A DNA stretch of 64,000 nucleotides, taken from the NCBI GenBank assembly GCA_032622095.1, contig CP136065.1:38598732-38662731 (forward strand), in the 5' to 3' direction. Below are positions 23,325 through 35,330 of this stretch, piece by piece. Numbering within the stretch: the first letter of the stretch is position 1; the number at the start of each line of letters is the position of its first letter. Under the pieces are notes generated by a model that searched no databases, was not told the DNA's origin, and saw only the letters and a list, made by a program, of their open reading frames with translations. The translations under genes were made by a program, and so were the position numbers. This DNA comes from Siphonodentalium dalli. Its lineage: Eukaryota > Mollusca > Scaphopoda > Gadilida > Siphonodentaliidae.

Positions 23325-26300
23325 GGACCATGAGTTATACTCCATACCCACATGTTGTCCAATCAATGCCTTACGCGATACGGCCATCCTAATACAACCA
23401 GGACCATGAGCTACTCCTTATCCGCATGTTGTCCAATCAATGCCTCAAGCGATACGGCCATCCTAATACAACCAGGACCATGAGCTACTCCATACCCACA
23501 GGTTGTCCAATCAATGCATCACAAGATACGACCATCCTAATACAACCAGGACCATGAGCTACTCGATACCCGCAGGTTGTCCAAACAATGCCTCACGCGA
23601 TACGGCCATCCTAATACAATCAGGACCATGACCAACTCCATACCCACATGTTGTCCAATCAGTGCCTCACAAGATACGACCACCCCAATACAACCAGTAC
23701 CATGAGCTACTCCATACCCACAGGTTGTCCAATCAATGCCTCACGCGATACGGCCATCCTAATACAACCAGGACCATGAGCTACTCCATACCCACATGTT
23801 GTCCAATCAATGCATCACAAGATACGGCCATCCCAATACAACCAGGACCATGAGCTACTCCATACCCGCAGGTTGTACAATCAATGCCTCACGCGATACG
23901 GCCATCCTAATACAACCAGGACCATGAGATACTCCATACCCGCAGGTTGTACAATCAATGCCTCACGCGATACGGCCATCCTAATACAACCAGGACCATG
24001 AGATACTCCATACCCACAGGTTGTCCAGTCAATGTCTCACAAGATACGACCATCCTAATACAATCAGGACCATGAACTACTCCATACCCACAGGTTGTCC
24101 AATCAATGCCTCACGCGATACGGCCATCATAATACAACCAGGACCATGAGCTACTCCATACCCGCAGGTTGTACAATCAATGCCTCACGCGATACGGCCA
24201 TCCTAATACAACCAGGACCATGAGCTACTCCATACCCGCAGGTTGTACAATCAATGCCTCGCGCGATACGGCCATCCTAATACAACCAGGACCATGAGCT
24301 ACTCCATACTCACAGGCTGTACAATCAATGCCTCACGCGATACGGCCATCCTAATACAACCAGGACTCCTACAACACATCTAATCTGATGAAACCCACGA
24401 CAAACAGGGTGGACCATGAGCCACTCCATACCCGCAGATTGTCCAATCATTGCCTCACAAGATACGGCCATCCGAATACAACCAGGACTCCCACAACACG
24501 CCTAATCTGATGAACCCCACGACAAACAGGGTGGACCATGAGCTACTCCATACCCACAGGTTGTCCAATCAATGCCTCACGCGATACGGCCATCCTAATA
24601 CAACCAGGACCATGAGCTACTCCATACTCACAGGCTGTACAATCAATGCCTCACGCGATACGGCTATACTAATACAACAAGGACCATGAGCTACTCCATA
24701 CCCACAGGTTGTCCAATCAATGCATCACGCGATACGGCCATCCTAATACAACCAGGACCATGAGCTACTCCATACCCACAGGTTGTCCAATCAATGCATC
24801 ACAAGATACGACCATCCTAATACAACCAGGACCATGAGCTACTCCATACCCACAGGTTGTCCAATCAATGCATCACAAGATACGGCCATCCCAATACAAC
24901 CAGGACCATGAGCTACTCCATACCCACAGGCTGTACAATCAATGCCTCACGCGATACGGCCATCCTAATACAACCAGGACCATGAGCTACTCCATACCCA
25001 CAGGCTGTACAATCAATGCCTCACGCGATACGGCCATCCTAATACAACCAGGACCATGAGCTACTCCATACCCGCAGGTTGTACAATCAATGCCTCGCGC
25101 GATACGGCCATCCTAATACAACCAGGACCATGAGCTACTCCATACTCACAGGTTGTCCAAGCAACGACTCACGCGATACGGCCATCATAATACAACCAGG
25201 ACTCCTACAACACACCTAATCTGATGAACCCCACGACAAACATGGTGGACCATGATCAACTCCATACCCGCAGGTTGTCCAATCAGTGCCTCACGCGATA
25301 CGGCCATCATAATACAACCAGGACCATGAGCTGCTCCATACCCGCGGGTTGTCTAATCAATGCCCCACGCGATACGGCAATGCTAATACAACCAGGACCA
25401 TGAGCTACTCCATACCCACAGGTTGTCCAATCAATGCCTCACGCGATACGGCCACCCAGTACCACCAGGACCATGAGCTACTCGATACCCACAGGTTGTC
25501 CAGTCAATGCCTCACGCGATACGGCCACCCAATACCACCAGGACCATGAGCTACTCCATACCCCACAGGTTGTCCAATCAATGCCTCACGCGATACGGCT
25601 ATACTAATACAACAAGGACCATGAGCTACTCCATACCCACATGTTGTCGAATCAATGCCTCACGCGATACGACCACCATAATACAACCAGGACCATGAGC
25701 TACTCCATACCCGCAGGTTGTCGAATCAATGCCTCACGCGATACGGCCACCCTAATACAAACAGGACCATGAGCTATACTCCATACCCACAGGTTGTCGA
25801 ATCAATGCATCACAAGATACGGCCATCCTAATACAACCAGGACCATGAGCTACTCCACACCCGCAGGTTGTCGAATCAATGCATCACAAGATACGGCCAT
25901 CCTAATACAACCAGGAACATGAGCTACTCCATACCCACAGGTTGTCGAATCAATGCATCACAAGATACGACCATCCCAATACAACGATGACCATGAGCTA
26001 CTCCACACCCGCAGGTTGTCCAATCAATGCCTCACAAGATACGGCCATCCTAATACAACCAGGACCATGAGCTACTCCATACCCACAGGTTGTCGAATCA
26101 ATGCCTCACGCGATACTGCCATCCTAATACAACCAGGACCATGAGCTACTCCATACCCACAGGTTGTCGAATCAATGCCTCACGCGATACTGCCATCCTA
26201 ATACAACGATGACCATGAGCTACTCCATACCCACAGGTTGTCCAATCAATGCCTAACAAGATACGGTCATCCTAATACAACCAGGACCATGAGCTACTCC

Positions 26301-29300
26301 ATACCCGCAGGTTGTCCAATCAATGCCTCACGCGATACGGCCATCCTAATACAACCAGGACCATGAGCTACTCCATACCCACAGGTTGTCCAATCAATGC
26401 CTAACAAGATACGCCATCCTAATACAACCAGGACCATGAGCTAATCCATACCCACAGGTTGTCCAATCAATGCCTAACAAGATACGCCATCCTAATACAA
26501 CCAGGACCATGAGCTAATCCATACCCACAGGTTGTCCAATCAATGCATCACAAGATACGGTCATCCTAATACAACCAGGACCATGAGCTACTCCATACCC
26601 ACAGGTTGTCCAATCAATGCCTAACAAGATACGCCATCCTAATACAACCAGGACCATGAGCTACTCCATACCCACAGGTTGTCCAATCAATGCCTAACAA
26701 GATACGCCATCCTAATACAACCAGGACCATGAGCTACTCCATACCCACAGGTTGTCCAATCAATGCCTAACAAGATACGCCATCCTAATACAACCAGGAC
26801 CATGAGCTAATCCATACCCACAGGTTGTCCAATCAATGCCTAACAAGATACGCCATCCTAATACAACCAGGACCATGAGCTACTCCATACCCACAGGTTG
26901 TCCAATCAATGCCTCAAAAGATACGGCCTTCCTAATTCAACCAGGACGATGAGCTACTCCATACCCTCATGTTGTCCAATCAATGCCTAACAAGATACGC
27001 CATCCTAATACAACCAGGACCATGAGCTAATCCATACCCACAGGTTGTCCAATCAATGCCTAACAAGATACGCCATCCTAATACAACCAGGACCATGAGC
27101 TACTCCATACCCACAGGTTGTCGAATCAATGCCTAACAAGATACGCCATCCTAATACAACCAGGACCATGAGCTACTCCATACCCACAGGTTGTCGAATC
27201 AATGCCTAACAAGATACGCCATCCTAATACAACCAGGACCATGAGCTACTCCATACCCACAGGTTGTCCAATCAATGCCTCAAAAGATACGGCCTTCCTA
27301 ATTCAACCAGGACCATGAGCTACTCCATACCCTCATGTTGTCCAATCAATGCATCACAAGATACGACCATCCTAATACAACCAGGACCATGATCTACTCC
27401 ATACCCGCAGGTTGTCCAATCAATGCTTCACGCGATACGGCCATCCTAATACAACCAGGACCATGAGCTACTCCATACTCACAGGTTGTGGAATCAATGC
27501 GTCACGCGATACGGCCATCCTAATACAACCAGGACCATGAGCTACTCCATACTCACAGGTTGTCCAATCAATGCCTAACAAGATACGCCATCCTAATACA
27601 ACCAGGACCATGAGCTAATCCATACCCACAGGTTGTGGAATCAATGCGTCACGCGATACGGCCATCCTAATACAACCAGGACCATGAGCTACTCCATACT
27701 CACAGGTTGTGGAATCAATGCGTCACGCGATACGGCCATCCTAATACAACCAGGACCATGAGCTACTCCATACTCACAGGTTGTGGAATCAATGCGTCAC
27801 GCGATACGGCCATCCTAATACAACCAGGATCATGAGCTACTCCATACCCACAGGTTGTCGAATCAATGCCTCACAAGATACGGCCATCACAATACAACCA
27901 GGACCATGAGCTACTCCATACCCACAGGTTGTCGAATCAATGCCTCACAAGATACGGCCATCCTAATACAACCAGGACCGTGAGCTACTCCATACCCCAC
28001 AGGTTGTCCAACCAATGCCTCACACGATACGGCCATCCTAATACAACCAGGACCATGGGCTACTCCATACCCTCATGTTGTCCGATCAATGCCTCACGCG
28101 ATACGGCCATCCTAATACAACCAGGACCGTGAGCTACTCCATACCCCACAGGTTGTCCAACCAATGCCTCACACGATACGGCCATCCTAATACAACCAGG
28201 ACCATGGGCTACTCCATACCCTCATGTTGTCCGATCAATGCCTCACGCGATACGGCCATCCTAATACAACCAGGACCATGAGCTACTCCATACCCACAGG
28301 TTGTCCAATCAATGTCTCACAAGATACGGTCATCCTAATACAACCAGGACCATGAGCTACTCCATACCCACAGGTTGTCCAATCAATGCTTCACGCGATA
28401 CGGCCATCCTAATACAACCAGGACCATGAACTACTCCATACCCACAGGTTGTCCAATCAATGCTTCACGCGATACGGCCATCCTAATACAACCAGGACCA
28501 TGAGCTACTCCATACTCACAGGTTGTGGAATCAATGCCTCACGCGATACGGCCATCCTAATACAACCAGGACCATGAGCTACTCCATACCCACAGGTTGT
28601 CCAATCAATGCCTAACAAGATACGCCATCCTAATACAACCAGGACCATGAGCTATTCCATACCCGCAGGTTGTCCAATCAATGCATCACAAGATACGGCC
28701 ATCATAAGACAACCAGGACCATGAGCTACTCCATACCACAGGTTGTGGGATCAATGCCTCACAAGATACGGCCATCCTAATACAACCAGGACCATCAGCT
28801 ACTCCGTACCCTCAGGTTGTCCAATCAATGCCTCACGCTATACGGCCATCCTAATACAACCAGGACCATGAGCTACTCCATACCCGCAGGTTGTCCAATC
28901 AATGCTTCACGCGATACGGCCATCCTAATACAACCAGGACCATGAGCTACTCGATACCCACAGGTTGTCCAATCAATGCCTCACAAGATACGGCCATCAT
29001 AATACAACGAGGACCATGAGCTACTCCATACCCACAGGTTGTCGAATCAATGCCTCACAAGATACGGCCATCCTAATACAACCAGGACCATGAGCTACTC
29101 CATACCCCAGGTTGTCCAATCAGTGTCTCACGCGATACGGCCATCCCAATACAACCAGGACCATGAGCTACTCCATACCCCAGGTTGTCCAATCAGTGTC
29201 TCACGCGATACGGCCATCCTAATACAACCAGGACCATGAACTACTCCATACCCACAGGTTGTCCAGTCAATGTCTCACGCGATACGGCCATCCTAATACA

Positions 29301-29454
29301 ACCAGGACCATGAGGTACTCCATACACGCAGGTTGTCCAATCAATGCATCACGCAATACGGCCATCCTAATACAACCAGGACCATGAGCTTCTACATACC
29401 CACAGGTTGTCCAATCAATGCCTCACAAGATACGGTCATCCTAATACAACAGGG
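23325..29454 (+). repeat. 74-bp satellite array B, about 80 monomers
   Basis: The same monomer as array A, with its own variant profile. GTACAATC monomers dominate near 23870-25100. CACCCAATACCACC variants lie at 25450-25550. The 73-bp TAACAAGATACGCC subtype, often with GAGCTAATCC, dominates 26400-27230. TGTGGAATCAATGCGTCAC monomers lie at 27480-27800. A 149-bp dimer carrying GGACCGTGAG and GGACCATGGG is duplicated at 27980-28270. Three monomers carry the 46-bp extra block. Confidence 0.96.
24366..24535 (+). repeat. Two interrupted monomers with the 46-bp block
   Basis: Extra blocks at about 24366-24411 and 24487-24532, one monomer apart, each containing CTAATCTGATGAA and CACGACAAACAGGGTGG. 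A third lies at about 25200-25248 with CAAACATGGTGG. Confidence 0.85.
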
Positions 29455-29509
29455 ACTCCTACAACACACCTAATATGGTGAACCCCACGACAAACATGGT
29501 GGACCATAT
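29455..29509 (+). repeat. Array B right edge
   Basis: The last monomer runs into CTCCTACAACACACCTAATA and then CACGACAAACATGGTGGACC before unique sequence ATATTGGGG. This edge is the same block found inside the arrays, suggesting that array growth has recopied its own boundary. Confidence 0.8.
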
Positions 29510-30348
29510 TGGGGTCTCCTTCCCATCGCATTCTGGCGATGAACCGCTTGTTTTAATTTAAATGAATCTTTTTCGCAGCAATTAGTATGAAGCATTCGTG
29601 CACAAATTTCATTTACCGAGAGGGCCACTCATGCCGGGTCCAATTTGTGAAACCTTATTCATTTAAAGTTTGAAGTTTAACCCTTGCTTTATTAGTTCCC
29701 AGTTATAAATTATATATTGGAATGGTCTATTATTTATTTGGAAGGGTGATCAGGAAAAATGAGTAGACGACAGACAGAGGAAAAGATAATACAAGTGCAG
29801 AAAGATTCTTATTCCTTGGCGGGAAATGTTCAGATAATAAGTTCAACAAACGGCATATTTGAACATTTCCTATCGTCAGTTGTAAAATTAATCAAGGGTT
29901 GCTTCCAATGCCGCTAGATTGAGGGTAAGTCCTAAACCACTGGGATGCACACAATCGATGCCATTTCTTGGGTACATATTGAGCAGTATACAACAATGAC
30001 GCTATAGGTAAGTCAACTAAATATAAAGAAGAGAATATGTAGCTTAGCGGCGGAGTATTGATTATAAAGGTTGCTCACATTTTAGGTAGTGTATGCCATA
30101 TGATAGCAACGAAGAGTATCTTGCAAAGGGTCTAAATAATATGAAGATAAAGTTATAAATCACAACAAGAACACGTACTGTCATCACAGCTAACAGATGA
30201 AAGTTAAATGAATCGTAACCTGATGTAGGGTCTTAATAAATTTAGAAAATAATTTAGAGAATGAAATTTATAGCCAAAGGATTTATTTTAGATATTTAAA
30301 TAGTAAATATGTTTGTTGCAGAAGGAGAGGAAGACATGATGTATCCGT
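29507..30348 (+). repeat. Right flank of the array, copy B
   Basis: Collinear with 21507-22330 in copy A, with small indels such as the absence of GCGCATGCAAGAGGAC after TTTAGAG. Confidence 0.85.
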
Positions 30349-30814
30349 ATATGTGACCCGCCATATCAAATCCAGTCGGAAGTCGGGATTTTTTTTACCC
30401 TGTGCCAATGCATTCTCTTATATATGCGAGTCGACCATATGTCGCCTCGCATATATAAGAGAATGCATTGGCCTAACAAAAAATTATCATTTTTTTTAAA
30501 TAAATGTTTCTGACAATTTTTAGGACATAAAATAAAAACTCCATTACCCTGCAGGGAGCCTCACACATATTTAGAAGCATATAGAAGAGTGTCGTCTGCT
30601 CGTGTTTGTATGGGGCTATGTATGGGTGAAATTATAAAATTGTTAAAGAATACAAGAAAAAATTATTAAAATTGTAAAAAATTGTTAGGCCAATGCATTC
30701 TCTTATATATGCGAGGTGACCTATGGTCGACTCGCATATATAAGAGAATGCATTGGCACAGGGTAAAAAAAAAATCCCGACTTCCGACTGGATTTGATAT
30801 GGCGGGTCACATAT
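30349..30814. mobile_element. 466-bp MITE with hairpins inside both terminal arms
   Basis: The ends ATATGTGACCCGCC and GGCGGGTCACATAT are inverted, and the complementary arms extend about 125 bp inward (GACTTCCGACTGGATTTG and so on). Each arm itself contains a hairpin (30404-30472 and 30689-30757) with stems of about 27 bp, so one stem sequence occurs four times. The uninterrupted target is visible in copy A at 22334-22350 and TA flanks the ends. No ORF is present, so it is non-autonomous. Confidence 0.88.
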
Positions 30815-30911
30815 ATGTAGTCTTAGGAACGGTGTATATAATGTTCAAAGGTCAAAATCTCACCGATAGAAGTTCCAATAACCAGGAGGCGATTCCTCTA
30901 AGTTCTCACTT

Positions 30912-30926
30912 ATGAACATAATCATA
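30912..30926 (+). repeat. Putative LINE target-site duplication, left
   Basis: ATGAACATAATCATA occurs here and again at 32812-32826, bracketing the LINE remnant. Confidence 0.55.
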
Positions 30927-31587
30927 ATTATCTCTTTATTTCCTATATGTTACATTTTAAAGAGTAATTGTTCTGCCTGAACGGGTGTCTTAATTAACCA
31001 ATAAAAACTTTTGTTCCGTATGCTTTATTCTCTCATCCAAGTAAATACATTACATATTACATAAAGGATATTGAGATATTAACTAGAAGTATATATACAA
31101 TATACATAATATAGCAATGTATATAATAGATATGTACATATGGTTCCGGTGGATGGCTTGTTTAAATTCGATGAATATAATCTGACACCGCTACTAGCTT
31201 AATTGTCGTCCAAAGTAAACATGGTCGTACTATCATGTGAAATATTGTTGGATGGAGTAATCTAATAGATCGCAACACGGAACTAACAGTTGATTTCTTC
31301 ACACCCGTGTGTTTAGTTTTAGCTACAAATGATAGGTTCATATATTGTCAATTTTAGTATTTATACTAAACAACTATGCATGCCAGACTCAATTTAACAT
31401 CTCAATTAAGTCGAGTCGTTCACCCATTGTGACTATATTGTATAATTGATTCAGGGAACCATACATATATATTTTAATACACTAACATAGAAGCCAAGTG
31501 TGAATATCATAGCATGACTATATAAATAATCAATTATAACTGAATATACTCACTGTGTCATTGGCAGATATTTAGTTACTTGGTTCA

Positions 31588-31680
31588 AATTCATCCATGC
31601 GGATGAGCAGCTAGCTAAGTTCAACAGAAAGCCCAAGACTTTCTGTCGAACCACGCATCTGACCATCCGCATAGATGAAT
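31588..31680. repeat. Hairpin in LINE 3' region
   Basis: ATTCATCCATGCGGATG and GTTCAACAGAAAG pair with CTTTCTGTCGAAC and CATCCGCATAGATGAAT around a 7-base loop. It may be a structured 3' end used for recognition by the reverse transcriptase, or an inserted foldback. Confidence 0.7.
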
Positions 31681-31739
31681 AAATGGGAATCCATATAGTG
31701 TTTCTCGCCCAAAGATTTACATGCATTAATTGTGAAATG

Positions 31740-32800
31740 AGAAAACGTTCGTGATGATCCTAATGAAAGAACACAGTCTGCGGAGTAGTGTGTGATTCTT
31801 CATGTTAAGAATTTCATTCATCGCAGTAGCATCTTTTCTTCTAATGTAGTTTGGTTGTAAAAAGCGTTTTCTTACATCCATAAAGAATTCACATTCCAAT
31901 AAATAGTGAAATTCATCACCAAGATTGCTTTTGTGACACTTTATGTCAGCTAGATCAATATTATTCCATCGGCATGTCTCTATAGGTATAGCTGATGATT
32001 ACATGTACGAAATCTACATAATGCTAACCTGTTTCTGGTGTCAAGAACATTCAAGTAATCTTCAAAATGGATATCATGTTTGAAAATTTTGTATATAATT
32101 CCCCTACTACCCGAGGCGTCTATATCAGTCTTCCATTTATCATGGAATCTACAAATAAGGTTGCACTCAGTGTACGAGAGTAATCGGTCAGTACATTGAA
32201 TTTTATCTATATTCATTAAGTGAATCTGACCACATTCTGTTAAAATTTTCTCAACTTTGTTTATCCATGTGAAATTAGAGGATGCGACATTACTGAGTTT
32301 AAGCGCTAACATATATAATATTTTACAATGTCTATTACAATTCATATTTACCACTTTCAACCAATACTTTATCACACGCATGGTTATTAATACATCAATT
32401 GGCATTCGGCCGCTTTCTCCGTATAACATATAATTACATGTGGATGGTTTTAGCTGTAAAACAAACTTACAAAATTTTCTGTGTATGTTCTCAATTATAT
32501 CATTGTTTCCTGTGTCCCAAATTTCATTCCCATAGGCAAACTTGTGCATCAAATAAATCAAATTGGTCTTTTACCGACAGGCAGTGTGATCTTGATTTGG
32601 TGATTATGGAGTACATGACTTTAGTGGCTTTGTCTACAAGCACCTTCTTTGCTTCAGAATATGAGCTAGATTTAGTATGTATAATTCCCAGATAATAATT
32701 TTTTTAACAACTTCAATTTCCCTCCCATTTTTATAGAAAATGTTCTGTTTTTTGGAAGGCTACGTTTGGTATCAACAATATTTCACAATTATTTCACACT
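31740..32800 (-). pseudogene. LINE reverse transcriptase C-terminal region, broken
   Basis: On the minus strand the segment reads in order: a linker with FYKNGREIEVV, YLGIIHTKSSS and AKKVLVDKATKVMYS (about 32650-32740), a thumb-like region, then a 193-codon frame (32561-31980) with FAYGNEIWD, IHRKFCKFVLQLK, YGESGRMPIDV and CRFRTCNHQ, and finally GDEFHYLLECEF in another frame near 31900. This order is typical of the region after the RT active site in CR1/RTE-type animal LINEs. Frameshifts occur near 32690, 32560 and 31985. The catalytic FADD-type motif and the endonuclease are missing through 5' truncation. The element is dead. Confidence 0.8.
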
Positions 32801-32835
32801 AATGAACATAATCATATTTCTTTCCATTCCCGAAC

Positions 32836-33004
32836 GGGGGGGGGGGGATCGGATTTTTTTTTAGCCACGTATGCTGATTTTTACCTTTCGACCCTTGTTG
32901 GGACCCACCCACCCCCGCGGCCAAACTTTTTCGGCAGTTTTTTCCGACCATTTTTGGATACCCAACCCCTTTTAACACTAAACAGGGATTTGCGGGGGGG
33001 GGGG
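32836..33004. repeat. G-rich block with two long G tracts
   Basis: G runs of 12 (32836-32847) and 11 (32994-33004) flank CACCCACCCCCGCGG. A C run (33343-33350) lies nearby. The interval could form quadruplex structures and is a place where read errors are likely. Confidence 0.8.
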
Positions 33005-34010
33005 AATTTACTGTAAACAGCTGTATATGAATTTCTGTACATACTATTTGTCATGGATGTTAACATTGACATGTAAATAGGAACGAGTCATTTTGGGGTC
33101 ATTCGGCCAAAAAAACATGGCTGCTAGCGGCCATCTTGGATTTCAAAATTTGCATCAAAATACATGATAACTGCCTGCAGTCAGTTTAGCAGTTAGCATT
33201 ACATTAGTTCTCTTATTCTAAGGTGTTTTAAGCCAAACTCATTGTAAAAAACTTGCAGGAAAAAACATTTTGAGTTGCAGAACAAATTGATTGTTGGTCC
33301 CATCGACAACCCACCCACCCCTGCATACGTGCCCGAAAATATCCCCCCCCGTTCCCGAGGCTAGTATTATGAAGAATTCTGAAGGTGGTTCTCCTGACGG
33401 AATGCTTATTTTCTGTGATATAACACGTTTCCAAGAGATCACAACTTGTGCACAATGTTTGAATAGTTAGAAAAGTTTGATCTGAATAGCCTGGGCTGCC
33501 ATGCGTTAGTATATCATAGTATATCCATATCATGTCAAGTATGAAGATCATAGAAGTAAATTATTCGGAACTCGTAAGATCTCAACTAAAACACACAAAG
33601 GTGAGCAATATTTATTGTTGAAATGATTGCGGGATAATTTACAGAAAATCTATTCATCTGATGTCCTCGTCAAAGATGGTCCAGGGGCAATAACTCTATT
33701 CTCTGTTAACAAAGTGAACGATGTAAATCGACGAATTCACTTGTAAAAAAAATCGGAACAGGAAACAGAAACCCACGACAGTAGATATGCACACATCGTC
33801 ACCATGGGGCAGCACTATAAATATACATGTGTAATTTACAAGATAGTACACTTTTGCGTACCATAAATCGGCAATACTTTGCCGGCTCATGTGCTTTATA
33901 TGAATATTGATGTTTTTTTTATTATTAATATGTCTTGATATTAGCTCAACATCAATATAAAGGTCATATGGTTATGAACCATTGACTTGAACACACCTAT
34001 GGTACTATAC
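33005..34010. other. Unrecognised sequence
   Basis: Only short frames, the longest 107 codons on the minus strand (33228-33551). No family resemblance or repeat partner was noticed. Confidence 0.4.
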
Positions 34011-34187
34011 TAGACACATTTCGATCGACAACAGATAATTATTATGAATAGGGCACTACGTCACTAGAATTTGTGTTCTTTCTATTCGTTGTCGTCTTTC
34101 CCTATCCGTTGTTACGATTACGGTTTTGATTTTTTAACAAAACTCACAAATACATCCTATAGTAATAAGTTCGAGATTGTTTCTGAG
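34011..34187 (+). repeat. Direct repeat, left copy (pair 1.32 kb apart)
   Basis: Similar to 35331-35513 from TAGACAC-TTTCG through CACTAGAATTTGTGTTCTTT and CTATTCGTTGTCGT to AGTAATAAGTTCG. The spacing and length could fit terminal repeats of a small non-autonomous retroelement, but no TG...CA ends or primer site are evident. Confidence 0.7.
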
Positions 34188-34756
34188 CTCCTCAATGTGG
34201 GAGATGACTCTGATATGATGCACTTAAATTGTGATCGCCATGTGGCCTTAATTTTAATCTATTGGTGGCAATCATATCATTCGTCGTCGTGAAACACAAG
34301 AATCTTGCGAAACACAAAGCGCTAAGTTATGACATGATAACAGTATAATTAAGAACAAAATAATCACGGCACGCAGAACCACAATCCCCTTACTGCGAGT
34401 AGCAAGCACGATTGTCTCAAAAACGGCCTCGTATAATCGTCAATTCTGCGAAAAGGTATTTGTACTGTGCGAAAAACATAGCTATTTCTTAATACATGTA
34501 GTTATATGTCATTCATTATGCGAAATGTGTCTATTGTCTTTCGTAATATATAAGTTTTTTTTATAGTACCTTCGTGGTAGTTTCGACTTTTAGAAGCAAC
34601 GCTATGATATATCTGTATCTCGATTCGTCTAATTAATAATTGCTACATTCATGTCACCGCCTACAACGCGCTAACGAATGTCGGAGCTACATGTAGGGTA
34701 ACGGGCACATTGAAAGTAAACAAACTAATGTCCACGACGCTTCATCCACGATGGGA

Positions 34757-35250
34757 ACTCACGTGGTTTCGAGTTGATGAGTATCACGCATTCAAAATGG
34801 TCGAAGCGATCGAAAACGCGACCAGAAACGAGGAAAAGGGTAATAAACTACACGTAAGATATGATATATTACATAGTATTTAGTAAGCTACGAGCAGATG
34901 CTATACTATTTTTCAAACAAGCTGATACTCATTTGTGTCCAAATTCACATTTGGTTGCTCTAACATTCTTACCAAAGTTGTCAGTCGAAGGATTCTCCAC
35001 TGGTGTAACACACGAACATCCGACTGGCAACTGTTGTCAGAATGGTATAGAAAACCACTGAGTATATCAGAGTATATCTGAAAAAATAAGGTATGAACTT
35101 TGTTTCAGAAATGAACAAGCCCATGCTCGTAACAGTAAAAAAAAATCTCTGTTTTGTGTCAGTTCCTCATATATTATGTTTTGTGTGCGTTTGCACTAGC
35201 CTCGGCCAGTTTGTATCCGTGGTATACTCACCAACCTCGAAACCACGTGA
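34757..35250. repeat. Widely spaced inverted repeat within the pair
   Basis: ACTCACGTGGTTTCGAGTTG at 34757-34776 is complemented by a CAACCTCGAAACCACGTGA stretch near 35233-35251, with partial extension on both sides (GATGAGTAT). The sequence in between is unrecognised. Confidence 0.55.
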
Positions 35251-35330
35251 TTCTCCACCATGTTCATCGGATTGCAAGAACAACTGGGGCGATGCATAAA
35301 CCAAATATAAAACTAAATAGATTTTTTTTA

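Larger units (their letters stand above)
22457..30864 (+). repeat. Composite satellite-bearing unit, copy B
   Basis: Second copy of the unit at 7864-22397, in the same orientation: left flank 22457-23324, array 23325-29454, right flank 29455-30864 with a MITE at 30349-30814. It lacks the ~1-kb insertion of copy A and has about half as many monomers. Non-coding. Confidence 0.8.
30927..32811 (-). mobile_element. 5'-truncated LINE (non-LTR retrotransposon)
   Basis: A 1.9-kb insertion between 15-bp direct repeats, with C-terminal reverse transcriptase remnants at the high-coordinate end and about 0.8 kb of 3' untranslated sequence at the low end. A hairpin lies at 31588-31680. Truncation from the 5' side and target duplications of about 15 bp are typical of target-primed reverse transcription. 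No clear poly-A is seen at the 3' end. Confidence 0.65.

Noticed and set aside
10597-29239. Many reading frames of 60-113 codons (SNQCLTRYGHPNTTRTMSYS and relatives) that look like a repeated protein family
   Set aside because: They are translations of the 74-bp satellite. The period is not a multiple of three, the frame rotates each monomer, and every frame ends at the same CCAGGACCATGA stop. No codon constraint is visible.
9742-29454. CRISPR array
   Set aside because: Repeats are contiguous with no unique spacers, the DNA is eukaryotic, and the monomer varies along its whole length.
9742-29454. Functional CCAAT (NF-Y) sites or a CENP-B box in each monomer
   Set aside because: GTCCAATCAA occurs in many monomers, but GTCGAATC and GTACAATC variants that destroy it are just as tolerated. 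No CENP-B box was found. Centromeric function cannot be inferred from this window.
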